Of a DNA stretch of 57,906 bases, positions 14,388 through 23,191 are shown piece after piece (position 1 is the stretch's first letter; the number at the start of each line of letters is the position of its first letter). The stretch comes from DATEUP01 sp035283065 (lineage in GTDB: Archaea > Thermoplasmatota > DTKX01 > DATEUP01). The notes beneath the pieces are model-generated. The model was given only the letters and a program-made list of their open reading frames with translations. It searched no databases and had not been told where the DNA came from. The position numbers and the translations under genes are program-made. Location: positions 1 through 57,906 of the forward strand of contig DATEUP010000100.1 in assembly GCA_035283065.1 (NCBI GenBank), in the 5' to 3' direction.

Positions 14388-16601
14388 TCAACGGATCTTG
14401 TCGAGCGAGAACGAGCCGATGTTGATGCCCTTCCGCGAATACTCGTAGGAGATCCACCCGCGGTTCTGCGCGTCGGTGATCCCGACCACGCGGATGTAGT
14501 TCTTCGTGTTTTCCGTCTTGACCTGGATCGAGCCGTCCATCGCGTGGGCGAGGTTTGCAAGGTCCGTTGCCGAGTGCATGGCCTCGTCGAGCGCGTAGAC
14601 CGAGACGGCCTTCTTCATCTTGCTCTTGCCCGTGAGCATCTGGAGGAAGCGGAACGTGGCCGTGACATCCGAGTACGTGATGAAGGTGGAGATCGACATC
14701 ACCACGACGCGGTACGTGGGGTGCTTCTCCTCCTTCGTCCACCTGTCCGTGATGACCTCCATGGCTTCCATGATCGCCTTGTAGTCCGTCGGGTGGTCGA
14801 TGAACGCGGCATATTTGTTCTCCTCCGCCTCGCCCATGGCGCGCGAGTAGCAGTCGACCCACCGCAGGAGCCCGAGCTTCTCATACTCGTCGATCGACGG
14901 GAGGATCGCCGCCAGCTCCTGCTTGACGGACGCGGGCGCGACATCCGTGAGGACCATCGCGACGGGAACGCCCTTCTGGAGCCCCTCGGCGGCGAAGGCA
15001 TACATGAAGACCTCCTTGCCGATGAACGCCGGGCCCGACACGAGGATGTTCCCGCCGATCGGGAACCCCCCGTACACGAGGTCGTCCATGCGCGGCGTGC
15101 CGGTCTTCACCTTGCGCGCCTTCATCTCGAGCTCGATTTCCTTCTTGCGCATGTCGACGTCTTCGCGGACCGCCGCCTCTTCCTTGATGCGCAGCTGGCC
15201 CTCCTTCTGGCGCAGGAACGACTCCTTGGCCTTCATCTCCTCTTCCTTGGCCGCAATCTCGCGCTCGAGCTGCTGGAGGCGCTTCTTCATCTCGAGCTGT
15301 TCGACCGAGCCCTCCTGCTGCTTGGCCTCCTGGAGCTGGCGCAGCGACTGCTCGACGACCTTCTGCTTGTAGTCGAGCTCCTCCTGGCGCCGGTTGAACT
15401 CCTCGTCCTTGTACTTCACGACGGTCTTGAGTTTCCTAAGCTCGTCCTCGCGGGACTCCATCGAGATCTTGAGTTCCTTGATCCGGTCGTCGCGCTCGAC
15501 GATGAGCTTCTGCATTTCCGGGAGTTCGTTCATCTTGTTGTTGAACTGGGAGTCGGCCTCCTCGCGGCGAAGCTCGCGCTCCTCCTTGAGGCGCTGGAAC
15601 TGCTCCGTGAGTTCCTTCTCACGGGCCTTGAGGCGCCGGTCCTCGGCCTCGAGCTTTGCGCGCGCGTCCGCGAGCTGGAGCTCCTTGGCCTTGACCGCCT
15701 CGCTGTCCACGGCGGGCCCGCCCCGGACCGGGACCGGGCGCCCGGCGACGGGCTGCGGGAGGGTGCCCGCCTTCGCGAGGGCCTCGCGCTTCTCGACGAC
15801 TTCCTTCTCGAGCGCCTGGACCTGCTCCTCGAGCCCCTTGCGCCGTGATTCCTCCTCGCGGGCCGTCTCGCGGAGCGACTCGAGCTCCTCGTCGTGCTTC
15901 TTGCGCTGGAGGTTCGTCACGTACTTCATCATCGCAATCGAGCCCTTCTTGAGGTTCTCGAGCTCGGCCTCGATCTCCGCGCGCCGCTTCTCCTCGCGCG
16001 AGTACATGTCGCGGAACTCTTCGAGTTTCATTCGCGCCTGGCGCAACTCGTCCTCCATCGCCTGGACCTCGGCGGAGGTGAGGCCGAGCACGGCGGCGCC
16101 CACCACGCCCTCGCCGGCCTGGGCGCGCATGAGCTTCTCGCGGAGGTCCTCGACCTCGGCCATCTTCTTCTTGAGCTCGAGGCGGGCCTTGTCGAATTCG
16201 TCTTCCTTGACGCGGATGTACTCGTCGGCCTTCTTGAACTCGGCGTACTGCTCGAGCCGCCGGTTCATGTCGTTGAGCTCCTTCTCGTACTTGATGCGCT
16301 GGAGCGCGATTGTGTTGCGCATCTTGATCTGGAAGTCGTTCTTGACGCGGTTGAGCTCCTCCTCCTTGGCGGCAAGGTCGGCCTTGAAGTGCTCGAGCTC
16401 GGCGCTCGCGGCCTGGCTGGCGGCGCGGCCCGAGCCGCCGTCGACGGTGATCGAGCGGGCGCCTTCGCGTGTGAGCCCTTCGGTTTCCTCGCCGCCTTCG
16501 GTCTCGCGGGCCTTGAGGATCTCGCCGCGCCTGCGGTATGCCGCCATGTAGCGGTCCAGCGGCGAGCGGGGGGCGATTGCGGGGACTTCTTGCGTGGCCA
16601 C
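14388..16601 (-). CDS. Long coiled-coil protein with C-terminal KaiC/RecA-like domain, degenerate Walker motifs
   Basis: A 737-residue protein. Residues about 65-490 are charged heptad-rich coiled coil (for example EELNRVKNDFQIKMR, KKRLQQLEREIAAKEEEM). From about 500 a KaiC/RecA-like domain follows (TGTPRMDDLVYGGFPIGGNI). Its P-loop reads GPAFIGKE, with Glu in place of the usual Ser/Thr. The Walker B strand reads VVVMSIS, without the expected Asp, so ATP hydrolysis may be lost. I start at GTG 16601, with GGGGGGAAG before it; an upstream ATG at 16646 lies inside the TATA box TTATTAAT. It sits 110 nt after a second coiled-coil ATPase gene. Cellular role unknown. Confidence 0.75.
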   Translation of the reverse strand: MATQEVPAIAPRSPLDRYMAAYRRRGEILKARETEGGEETEGLTREGARSITVDGGSGRAASQAASAELEHFKADLAAKEEELNRVKNDFQIKMRNTIALQRIKYEKELNDMNRRLEQYAEFKKADEYIRVKEDEFDKARLELKKKMAEVEDLREKLMRAQAGEGVVGAAVLGLTSAEVQAMEDELRQARMKLEEFRDMYSREEKRRAEIEAELENLKKGSIAMMKYVTNLQRKKHDEELESLRETAREEESRRKGLEEQVQALEKEVVEKREALAKAGTLPQPVAGRPVPVRGGPAVDSEAVKAKELQLADARAKLEAEDRRLKAREKELTEQFQRLKEERELRREEADSQFNNKMNELPEMQKLIVERDDRIKELKISMESREDELRKLKTVVKYKDEEFNRRQEELDYKQKVVEQSLRQLQEAKQQEGSVEQLEMKKRLQQLEREIAAKEEEMKAKESFLRQKEGQLRIKEEAAVREDVDMRKKEIELEMKARKVKTGTPRMDDLVYGGFPIGGNILVSGPAFIGKEVFMYAFAAEGLQKGVPVAMVLTDVAPASVKQELAAILPSIDEYEKLGLLRWVDCYSRAMGEAEENKYAAFIDHPTDYKAIMEAMEVITDRWTKEEKHPTYRVVVMSISTFITYSDVTATFRFLQMLTGKSKMKKAVSVYALDEAMHSATDLANLAHAMDGSIQVKTENTKNYIRVVGITDAQNRGWISYEYSRKGINIGSFSLDKIR

Positions 16602-16643
16602 GGCGCTTCCCCCCGCCTCTTTGAGCCTCGATCGGGGCGGGGG

Positions 16644-16653
16644 CATTAATAAG
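16644..16653 (-). promoter_or_regulatory. TATA box of the 737-residue coiled-coil gene
   Basis: CTTATTAATG on the minus strand, about 45 nt before GTG 16601. An in-frame ATG within this box cannot be the start if the box is used. Confidence 0.5.
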
Positions 16654-16711
16654 GGTTTGTCGCAGGGGTGCGGCCTTTGCAGGGTCGGGGGACAGGGGAG
16701 CTTGAAGGGCG

Positions 16712-19700
16712 CTACCCCTCCGTCGAGCTCCCGACATCCGCGCTCTCGATCATGCGGATGCGCCCCTCATCGAACCGGTAGAGGGCGCGCGGGCGCTTGA
16801 GCACGACGTCCGTAAGGTTCGCGATCGCAATCTCGCCGAGGAAGTCCTCCGTCCTTGAGATGTCGCGCATGACAAGGACGCCGTCGACGGACTTGTCCGC
16901 GTTGTGCTGGTCGTCGCGCTCTTGGACGAGGATGAGGTCGCAGTTCGCGCCGCGCACGAGGTCCCGCTGGAGGGTCTCAACCAGGGACTTGTACTCGATC
17001 CCGTACTTGCGGGCAAGGGAATCGGCGCGGTCAACGACGATGACGAGCTTGCTCGGCAGGAGGCGCTCGACGGCGTCGTAGAGGTTCACGATCTCGGCCA
17101 TCGCCGGGTTGAGGGCAAGGAGCCTGGCGATGCGCTCCGTGTTGATCCGGTAGGTCTTCGGCCGGTCGAGGACGGGCGGCAGCGCGCCCGGGGGCAGGTC
17201 GCCTTTCAGCGAACGGACGGCGTCGACGAGCTTCTGGCGCGCGGCCCGCGCGTCCGCGCCGGGCGGCTGGAGGATTGCGTCGGGTGTGTTCGGCCGGTTG
17301 AAGAGCAGGAAGTCCTGGAGGCGCTTCTCGCCAACCCAGGCGTAGGCGTCGTGGAGGCGTTTGTCCGGCTCGTGGGTGAAGAGCAGGAGGACCTCGTCGT
17401 CGAAGTTCGCGAGGGCCTCGGCGAGCTCAAGGGCGAAGTTGCTCTTGCCCGTGCGCCGCTTGCCGTTGATGATGAGCGAGCGGCCGTTCGGCTTGTTGAG
17501 GTAGTTGAGGAGCTCCGAGGGCAGCGAGATCCGGCCCTTCGCCAGGGCGCGCCTGGCGGAGGCCTGCTGGGTTGCCGATTCGTCGAGCTTGCGCAGGGGG
17601 GCGAGGTCGGAGCCCGAGGAGGAGAGGACGGAGATCCGCTCCTCAAGGTCGCGCCTTGAGGCTTGCGTGCCCGACGGGGTCGCCGCCTGCGGTGCCATCG
17701 GCGGGCCGGGCCCGGGGGCCGCGGAGGCTAGGGAGGCGTGGGGCGCCTGGAGGGGCACAGGCCCCGAGGCGCCGGCGGTCGAGGATGTGGGCGTTTGCGG
17801 CGCGGCCTGCGGGGGCGCGGGCTGGTTCTGGACGGCCGCGGCCGCGCGCGCCGCCATGGAAGCCGCGCCCTTGGCCTCCGCGCGCGTCTTGTTGAGGTCG
17901 AGGCGCACGCCCTCGATCTCCTCCATCGCGAAACGCAGCTGGAGTTCGATCTCGTTGCGCTGCCGGCGCTCCTTGTCGACCTGCTGCTGGACGTCGGAAA
18001 GCGCCTGGTCCTTCGCACGGACGAGCTTGTTGGCCTCGAGCGCGTCGACCTTTGCGCGCTCAAGGTCCGTGGCGAGGTGCTTGATCTCCGCGGAGACGTC
18101 GGCCCCCGGGGACGCCGAGAGCGAGACCTTCGCCATGTCGGTCTGGAGCTTGGTGATCTCGCGGTCCATCCGGTCGACCGTCTCCTGGTCGCGGTCGCGC
18201 TGCCGCTCGGCCTGGGTGAGCGCATCGCGGACGTGCTGGAGCTCCTCCATCTGCTCCTGGAGCTTGAGCTGGGTCTCCTGGCGGCGGCGCTCCTCGTCGC
18301 GCAGGTTCGTGAGCGCCCGGTCGAGCTGCTGTTCCTTCGAGGCGCGGTCGGACTCCGCGACCTGGCGCGCCTTGTCGTTGGCCTCAGCGGAGACCTTGAG
18401 CTGCTTGACGGAGTCCTCGAGGCGCCGGGCCTCCTGCTCGACTTTGCCGCGGGCCTGGACTTCGCGCTCGACCTGCGTGCGGGCCTCTTCGAGGGCCACC
18501 TGCGTGCGCTTCGTGAGTGTCTCCTGCGTCTTTAGCGTCTCGCGTTCCTTGTTGAGCGAGGTGTTCAGCGACGCGATGTCTTTCGTCTGCTTGTCGAAGT
18601 GCTCCTGGATGACGTTGCGCTTCAGGGTGTCCGCCTCGACCTCGCGCTCGAGAGTGAGGACGGCCTCCTCGAGCTCCTTCATGCGCCCTTCGCTCACCTC
18701 GCGCCGCCTCTTCTGCTCGTCGAGCTGGCGCTTGAGGACCTCGAGCTCCTTGTCTTCGGCCTGGAGCTTCTTCGTGAGCTTGAGGGACTCGCCGCGGGCG
18801 ACCTCGAGGCTCGCCTCGAGCTCGACCATCTTGGCCTCGCCGCCCGAAAGGAGTCTCTCGAGTTCCTCGCCCCGGGTCGTCTGCCGCTTGAGCTCTTCCT
18901 CGGCCTCCAGGAGGCCCCGCTTGGCCTCCTCGAGCGCGCGCTCGGCGCGCTGCCTTAGCGAGATTTCCTCGTGGAGCTTGCGCTCATAGCGCTCGAGCTC
19001 GCCTTTGCGCTGCGCCGCCTCCTTCTCCTGGACTTCGCGCCGCTGGGACTCCTCCGCAAGGCGCGCCTTGAGGGTGGAGGCCTCTTCGACCGCGGAGCGC
19101 AGCGAGGTCTCGAGGGCCGAGAGCTTCTTGCGAGCGTCCTCCTCGGATTCGCGCATCCGCTGGGCCGCGTCGCGGGCCTCCTTGATCTCGGCCTCGAGCC
19201 GCTCCTGGTCCTCCTGCAGGACCGATTCGTGGGCCTCGAGCGCCTGCCGCTGCTGCTGGAGCTGGCCCATTTCCGCCTGCATCTCCTGCTCGACTTCGAG
19301 GAAGGACCGCTCGCGGGCGGCGGACTCGTCGCGGAACTTGAGGAGTTCCTTGAGTTTCAGGTCGAGGGCGTCCTTCTCCTCCCGCAGCTGCTTCTCGGTC
19401 TCGCCCTGGCGGGCTTTGAGCGCCCGCGCGCCCTGGAGCTCCTCCTGGAGAGAGGCCTCCTGCTGGTCGAGGCTCGCCTGGCGGGCGCGCAGCTCCTCGG
19501 AGAGTTGGACGAGCTGGTCGTTGAACGACTTGAGCTGGCGGTCGCGCTCCTTCGCGCTGATCTCGCCTTTGGAAAACCGCGCCTCGACGTCCTTCTTGCT
19601 CTTCTCGAGTTCTTCCGCGTCGTCGCGCATTTTGCGCTTGCGGCCCTCGAGATCCGTGACCTGGGCGGCAATCGCGTTTTCCCGGTCGGCCATGCCCGCT

Positions 19701-20077
19701 TCGCGGCGCCGGATCTCCATCTCGCGGCGCTCGATCTCGCGCAGCCGGTCGGCGGCCTGCAGCGCGGCTTCGTTGCCCTTGGCCTTCGCGTCGGCCTGGA
19801 GCCGCGACTTGAATGTCTGGAGGCGCGCCTCCCGGTCGGCGAGCTTCTTCAAGGTGGCGTCGAGGTCCGTGCGCCGCCTCTGCCTCTCGCTCGTGACCTG
19901 GGAGAGCTCCTGCTCCTTCTGGGCGGAGGTCTCCTCGACCTGCTTGCGGATTTCGGCCGACTGGGCGAGCTGCTTGTGGAGGGGGTCGGTCTTCGCGAGG
20001 AAGGACTTCTCGAGGATCTGGCCAAGCTGGGCTTCGTCGAGCGCAGCCACGTCGACGCCGCGCATGGCCTCGGGCAT
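16712..20077 (-). CDS. Very long coiled-coil protein with C-terminal RecA-like ATPase domain, intact Walker A and B
   Basis: A 1121-residue protein. Residues about 15-730 are almost continuous coiled coil rich in Glu, Arg, Gln and Leu. Then comes a Pro/Ala/Ser linker (AVQNQPAPPQAAPQTPTSS) and, from about residue 845, a RecA-like NTPase domain. That domain has Walker A INGKRRTGKSNF near residue 870 and Walker B KLVIVVDRADSL. Overall layout recalls SMC-like or KaiC-linked coiled-coil proteins, but there is no N-terminal head domain, so it is not an SMC. The ATG at 20077 is the first start codon in frame; open, hydrophilic reading continues 45 codons upstream without any start. It pairs with the similar downstream gene. 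Confidence 0.75.
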   Translation of the reverse strand: MPEAMRGVDVAALDEAQLGQILEKSFLAKTDPLHKQLAQSAEIRKQVEETSAQKEQELSQVTSERQRRRTDLDATLKKLADREARLQTFKSRLQADAKAKGNEAALQAADRLREIERREMEIRRREAGMADRENAIAAQVTDLEGRKRKMRDDAEELEKSKKDVEARFSKGEISAKERDRQLKSFNDQLVQLSEELRARQASLDQQEASLQEELQGARALKARQGETEKQLREEKDALDLKLKELLKFRDESAARERSFLEVEQEMQAEMGQLQQQRQALEAHESVLQEDQERLEAEIKEARDAAQRMRESEEDARKKLSALETSLRSAVEEASTLKARLAEESQRREVQEKEAAQRKGELERYERKLHEEISLRQRAERALEEAKRGLLEAEEELKRQTTRGEELERLLSGGEAKMVELEASLEVARGESLKLTKKLQAEDKELEVLKRQLDEQKRRREVSEGRMKELEEAVLTLEREVEADTLKRNVIQEHFDKQTKDIASLNTSLNKERETLKTQETLTKRTQVALEEARTQVEREVQARGKVEQEARRLEDSVKQLKVSAEANDKARQVAESDRASKEQQLDRALTNLRDEERRRQETQLKLQEQMEELQHVRDALTQAERQRDRDQETVDRMDREITKLQTDMAKVSLSASPGADVSAEIKHLATDLERAKVDALEANKLVRAKDQALSDVQQQVDKERRQRNEIELQLRFAMEEIEGVRLDLNKTRAEAKGAASMAARAAAAVQNQPAPPQAAPQTPTSSTAGASGPVPLQAPHASLASAAPGPGPPMAPQAATPSGTQASRRDLEERISVLSSSGSDLAPLRKLDESATQQASARRALAKGRISLPSELLNYLNKPNGRSLIINGKRRTGKSNFALELAEALANFDDEVLLLFTHEPDKRLHDAYAWVGEKRLQDFLLFNRPNTPDAILQPPGADARAARQKLVDAVRSLKGDLPPGALPPVLDRPKTYRINTERIARLLALNPAMAEIVNLYDAVERLLPSKLVIVVDRADSLARKYGIEYKSLVETLQRDLVRGANCDLILVQERDDQHNADKSVDGVLVMRDISRTEDFLGEIAIANLTDVVLKRPRALYRFDEGRIRMIESADVGSSTEG

Positions 20078-20211
20078 CTCCTCCTGCGCGGCCTTCGGGC
20101 GCTTGGCCGCCCCGGGGGGCGGCGCGTCGTCCTTGGAATCGGGCGTGCTTTTCCCCCCTAGAAGCGCTGGCGCTCCACCCTGCTGGAGACTCGGGTTTTC
20201 AACCCGCGCCG

Positions 20212-20221
20212 GTTATAATAG
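20212..20221. promoter_or_regulatory. Shared, near-symmetric TATA box between coiled-coil ATPase and pop5 genes
   Basis: GTTATAATAG on the plus strand, CTATTATAAC on the minus strand. It lies about 60 nt before the pop5 TTG and about 135 nt before the ATPase ATG. One AT-rich element could serve both directions. Confidence 0.45.
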
Positions 20222-20279
20222 TGTTGCCCCGCGAGTCGGCCCCTCGCGATTCAGGAAGCTGGCCGGGCAGCGGGAAGGC

Positions 20280-20657
20280 TTGAGTAAGCGGGGGGAATTC
20301 GCGGGGAGCGGGCGGGGGAGGAAGTCCTTAAGCGCGAAGCGGCCGGCGCGCCGGTACATCGGCCTCATCTATGCGCCGGCGAGCGCGACACGCCGGGAGG
20401 TCACGCGCGCAATCGAGGAGGCATGGTCGCGAAAGGGCCCTAAGGGCCCCGCGCCTGCGCCCCGCCTCCTCGTGTGCGAGGGCGGGCGGGCGATCGTGGC
20501 CGTCCCGCGGGAACTTGCCGCAAGCGCGAGGCTCGCAACGGACGCGCCTCCCCCCGCGGCGGGGGGCCTTTCGCTCTCGCCCGTCGTGACTTCCGGCACG
20601 GTGGCGGCAGTCAAGGCGCGGCTCGGCCTGCGCTCCCCGCGGCCTCGGCCCCGCTAG
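20280..20657 (+). CDS. rnp2: RNase P protein component Pop5/Rnp2
   Basis: A 125-residue protein. The first conserved strand is RYIGLIYAPASATRREVTRA, which matches the RYI-x-F and helix of Pop5. The signature C-terminal SPVVTSGTVAAVKARL is like the P-x-x-x-SGT-I-K-x-L-K/R end of archaeal Pop5. It would assist tRNA 5' maturation as part of RNase P. The start is TTG at 20280 with GGGAAGG just before it. Its place ahead of psmA, SBDS and the exosome genes is the order known from other archaea, which strengthens the call. The N-terminal 25 residues are a basic extension. Confidence 0.75.
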   Translation: MSKRGEFAGSGRGRKSLSAKRPARRYIGLIYAPASATRREVTRAIEEAWSRKGPKGPAPAPRLLVCEGGRAIVAVPRELAASARLATDAPPPAAGGLSLSPVVTSGTVAAVKARLGLRSPRPRPR

Positions 20658-20715
20658 GGGCCCGGCGCGAACCTATTTGCCCGCCCTCAGTCCTCGGTCG
20701 GCTGGCGGGCCCCCC

Positions 20716-21615
20716 ATGGCAACCGGCGACCCGCTGCTCGATTTCGCCCTGGGGCTCCGCAGCGACGCGCTCACCCCCATCATGCGCGCGCTTTCCGACC
20801 TGAATTCCCAGTACGCCTACCTCGTGGCAATTCCCGTGCTTTACTGGCTCCTCTCGCGGCGGGTCGGCTTCGCGCTCCTGCTTGCCGACGCCGCGGCGAC
20901 CTCGGCGACGGTTATCATGAAAGACGGCTTCGCGCTTGCGCGTCCGCCGGACGCGGGCGAGACCGCGTGGCTTTCAAGCGCCGAGGGCTACGGCTTCCCG
21001 AGCGGGCACACCTCGGCCGCGTCCACGACCTGGGGGACGCTTGCGGCGAAGCTCCGCAAGGCGCCGGTCGCGCTTGCGGGGGCGGCGGTCACGGTTGCCG
21101 TCGGCCTCTCGAGGATGTACCTCGGGGTCCACTACGGCCGGGACGTCGTGGGCGGCGCGCTCCTCGGCCTTGCGGTGGGGCTCTTCGTGCTCCTTGCCGC
21201 GCCCTCCCTTGAGGGCCGCATCCGCGCGGCGCGCCCCGCGCAGCGCTTCGCTCTTGCAGCTGTCCTGCCCGCGCTCCTCCTGGCCAACACATCGAGGGAG
21301 GGCGTCGTGATCGTCTGCGCGGCGACCGGCGCGGTCTTCGGCCACCTGGCGGCCGATGAGCTTGGGGCGAAGTGGACGCTGAAGACCGGCGACCCGAGGA
21401 CGCTCCCGGTGTTCGGGCTCGCGCGCATGGCGATCGGCCTGCCCGTCCTCGGGCTCCTGGCCCTCGGGCTCGGCTCGCCCTCGTCGTCCGACGTGCTCGC
21501 GCTCGCGCTGCGCTTCACGCTCCTCGGCGCGTTCATGACGCTCTTGGGCCCGCGTGTGTTCAATGCGGCGGAATCCAAACTGCCGGCGCGCCTGCGTGGA
21601 CGGGCCACGACCTAG
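20716..21615 (+). CDS. PAP2-family membrane phosphatase
   Basis: A 299-residue integral membrane protein with five or six hydrophobic segments. The three phosphatase motifs are present: KDGFALARP (K-x6-RP), PSGHTSAAS, and SRMYLGVHYGRDVVGG (SR-x5-H-x3-D). It probably removes phosphate from an undecaprenyl/dolichyl- or isoprenyl-type diphosphate lipid at the outer face of the membrane. ATG at 20716 begins 58 nt after pop5. It is not part of the usual Pop5-PsmA-exosome gene order, so it looks like an insertion into the cluster on the same strand. Confidence 0.85.
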   Translation: MATGDPLLDFALGLRSDALTPIMRALSDLNSQYAYLVAIPVLYWLLSRRVGFALLLADAAATSATVIMKDGFALARPPDAGETAWLSSAEGYGFPSGHTSAASTTWGTLAAKLRKAPVALAGAAVTVAVGLSRMYLGVHYGRDVVGGALLGLAVGLFVLLAAPSLEGRIRAARPAQRFALAAVLPALLLANTSREGVVIVCAATGAVFGHLAADELGAKWTLKTGDPRTLPVFGLARMAIGLPVLGLLALGLGSPSSSDVLALALRFTLLGAFMTLLGPRVFNAAESKLPARLRGRATT

Positions 21616-21616
21616 T

Positions 21617-21625
21617 CATTAAATC
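21617..21625 (+). promoter_or_regulatory. TATA box of psmA
   Basis: CATTAAATC overlaps the end of the PAP2 gene and predicts a transcript start near 21645, shortly before the two candidate ATG codons of psmA. Confidence 0.45.
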
Positions 21626-21684
21626 GCGGGCCTAGCCAATCCTTTTGTGCAGGCGGCCTGATGCCGCCGGCCGAGGGTTCTGCG

Positions 21685-22440
21685 ATGCAAGCTGGACAAA
21701 TGGCGTATGACCGCGCGATCACGGTGTTCTCCCCCGACGGCCGCCTGTTCCAGGTCGAGTACGCCCGGGAAGCCGTCAAGCGCGGCACGACGACGATCGG
21801 GCTGAAGTTCAAGGACGGCGTCGCCCTCATCATCGACAAGCGCGTCTCCTCGCGGCTCATCGAGCCCTTCTCGATTGAGAAGATCTTCGTCATCGACGAC
21901 CACATCGGCTGCGCGACCTCGGGGCTCGTCGCCGACGCCCGCGTCCTCGTCGACCGCGCGCGGGTCGAGGCCCAGGTCAACAAGATCACGTACGACGAGA
22001 CGATTCCCGTCGACATGCTCGTGAAGAAGATCTGCGACTTCAAGCAGAACTTCACGCAGTACGGCGGCGTCCGGCCCTTCGGGACCTCTCTCCTCATCGC
22101 GGGCGTGGACTCGGCGGGGACGCACCTCTTCGAGACCGACCCCTCGGGCGCGCTCATGGCCTACAAGGCCGGCTCGATCGGCTCGGGCCGCAACGAGGCG
22201 ATGGCCGTCTTCGACGAGAAGTACAAGGAGGACCTGAAGCGCGACGAGGCCGTGGCGCTCGGCCTCGAGGCCCTCGCGAAGGCCACCGAGGGGGAGATCT
22301 CGGAGGTCTCCGTCGAGATCGGGCTCATCGAGAAGGGGAAGCGCTTCCGCAAACTCGACCCCGACGAGGTTTCTAAGTACGTGAAGCAGTACCTGAAGGC
22401 GCATGAGGGTGACCCGAAGCCCGAAAAGAAGCCCGAGTGA
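21685..22440 (+). CDS. psmA: 20S proteasome alpha subunit
   Basis: About 251 residues. MQAGQMAYDRAITVFSPDGR lines up with the Thermoplasma acidophilum alpha subunit start, including the gate-forming N-terminal residues. FQVEYAREAVKRG and TSGLVADARVLVDRAR are also typical. Alpha subunits form the outer rings and gate of the 20S proteasome. I use ATG 21685, preceded by GAGGG; ATG 21661 would add MPPAEGSA, which is not part of the conserved protein. The C-terminus is a charged extension (HEGDPKPEKKPE) and does not end in the usual HbYX-docking pattern. No beta subunit is in the window. Confidence 0.96.
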   Translation: MQAGQMAYDRAITVFSPDGRLFQVEYAREAVKRGTTTIGLKFKDGVALIIDKRVSSRLIEPFSIEKIFVIDDHIGCATSGLVADARVLVDRARVEAQVNKITYDETIPVDMLVKKICDFKQNFTQYGGVRPFGTSLLIAGVDSAGTHLFETDPSGALMAYKAGSIGSGRNEAMAVFDEKYKEDLKRDEAVALGLEALAKATEGEISEVSVEIGLIEKGKRFRKLDPDEVSKYVKQYLKAHEGDPKPEKKPE

Positions 22441-22476
22441 GGTCGGCCTCACCGGGCCCCTCGAGGGGGGCGCCTT

Positions 22477-23181
22477 GTGGTAAGCGTCGAGGACGCGGTC
22501 GTCGCGCGCTTCGAGAGCCACGGCGAGCGCTTCGAGATCCTCGTCGACCCGAAGATCACCGAAAAGCTCGCGCCGGACGGCTCGAACCTCTCGGACCTCC
22601 TTGCGGCCGACAAGATCTTCAAGGACGCGCGCAAGGGCTCGCAGGCCTCGAGCGAATCGCTGCAGAAGATCTTCAACACGACGGACTTCACCGCCTGCGT
22701 CCGCCACATCCTCAAGAAGGGCGAGGTCCAGCTCACGACCGACCAGCGGCGCGAGCTCACGGAGGCCATGCGGAAGAAGGTCGTTGCCGAGATCGTGAGG
22801 AACGCGATCAACCCGCAGACGAAGGGCCCGCACCCGCCGCAGCGGATCGAGACCGCGATGGCGGAGGCGCGGGTGCACATCGACCCCTTCAAGCCCGTCG
22901 AGGCCCAGGTGAAGGAGGTCATCGACGCGATCAAGCCGCTCATCCCGATCCGGGTCGAGCGCGCGCAGCTTGCGATCCGCGTCTCGGGCGAGAACTACGG
23001 GAGGATCTACAACGACCTCCACGGGATGGGCACGGTCAAGAAGGAGGAGTGGACGGGCGGGGGCGCGTGGATCGGGGTCCTCGAGGTGCCCGCCGGCATG
23101 GTCGGCGACGTGATCGACCGGCTGAACGAGCGCACAAAGGGCGACGTCGAGGTGCGCAAGCTCGACAAGCATGTCGTGTGA
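22477..23181 (+). CDS. sdo1: SBDS/SDO1 ribosome maturation protein
   Basis: A 234-residue member of the Shwachman-Bodian-Diamond protein family. The N-terminal FYSH domain has VVARFESHGERFEILVDP. The central helical domain follows, and the C-terminal ferredoxin-like domain ends with LDKHVV. The family helps late 60S/50S subunit maturation by releasing the anti-association factor aIF6. GTG at 22477 is preceded by GAGGGGGG. It follows psmA after 36 nt, the standard archaeal arrangement, and is convergent with the M24 gene (10 nt between the stops). Confidence 0.95.
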   Translation: MVSVEDAVVARFESHGERFEILVDPKITEKLAPDGSNLSDLLAADKIFKDARKGSQASSESLQKIFNTTDFTACVRHILKKGEVQLTTDQRRELTEAMRKKVVAEIVRNAINPQTKGPHPPQRIETAMAEARVHIDPFKPVEAQVKEVIDAIKPLIPIRVERAQLAIRVSGENYGRIYNDLHGMGTVKKEEWTGGGAWIGVLEVPAGMVGDVIDRLNERTKGDVEVRKLDKHVV

Positions 23182-23191
23182 GGCGCGTGCG

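Noticed and set aside
16712..20077. SMC/Rad50 protein
   Set aside because: There is no N-terminal ATP-binding half and no C-terminal ABC signature; the nucleotide domain is a single RecA-like unit at the C-terminus.
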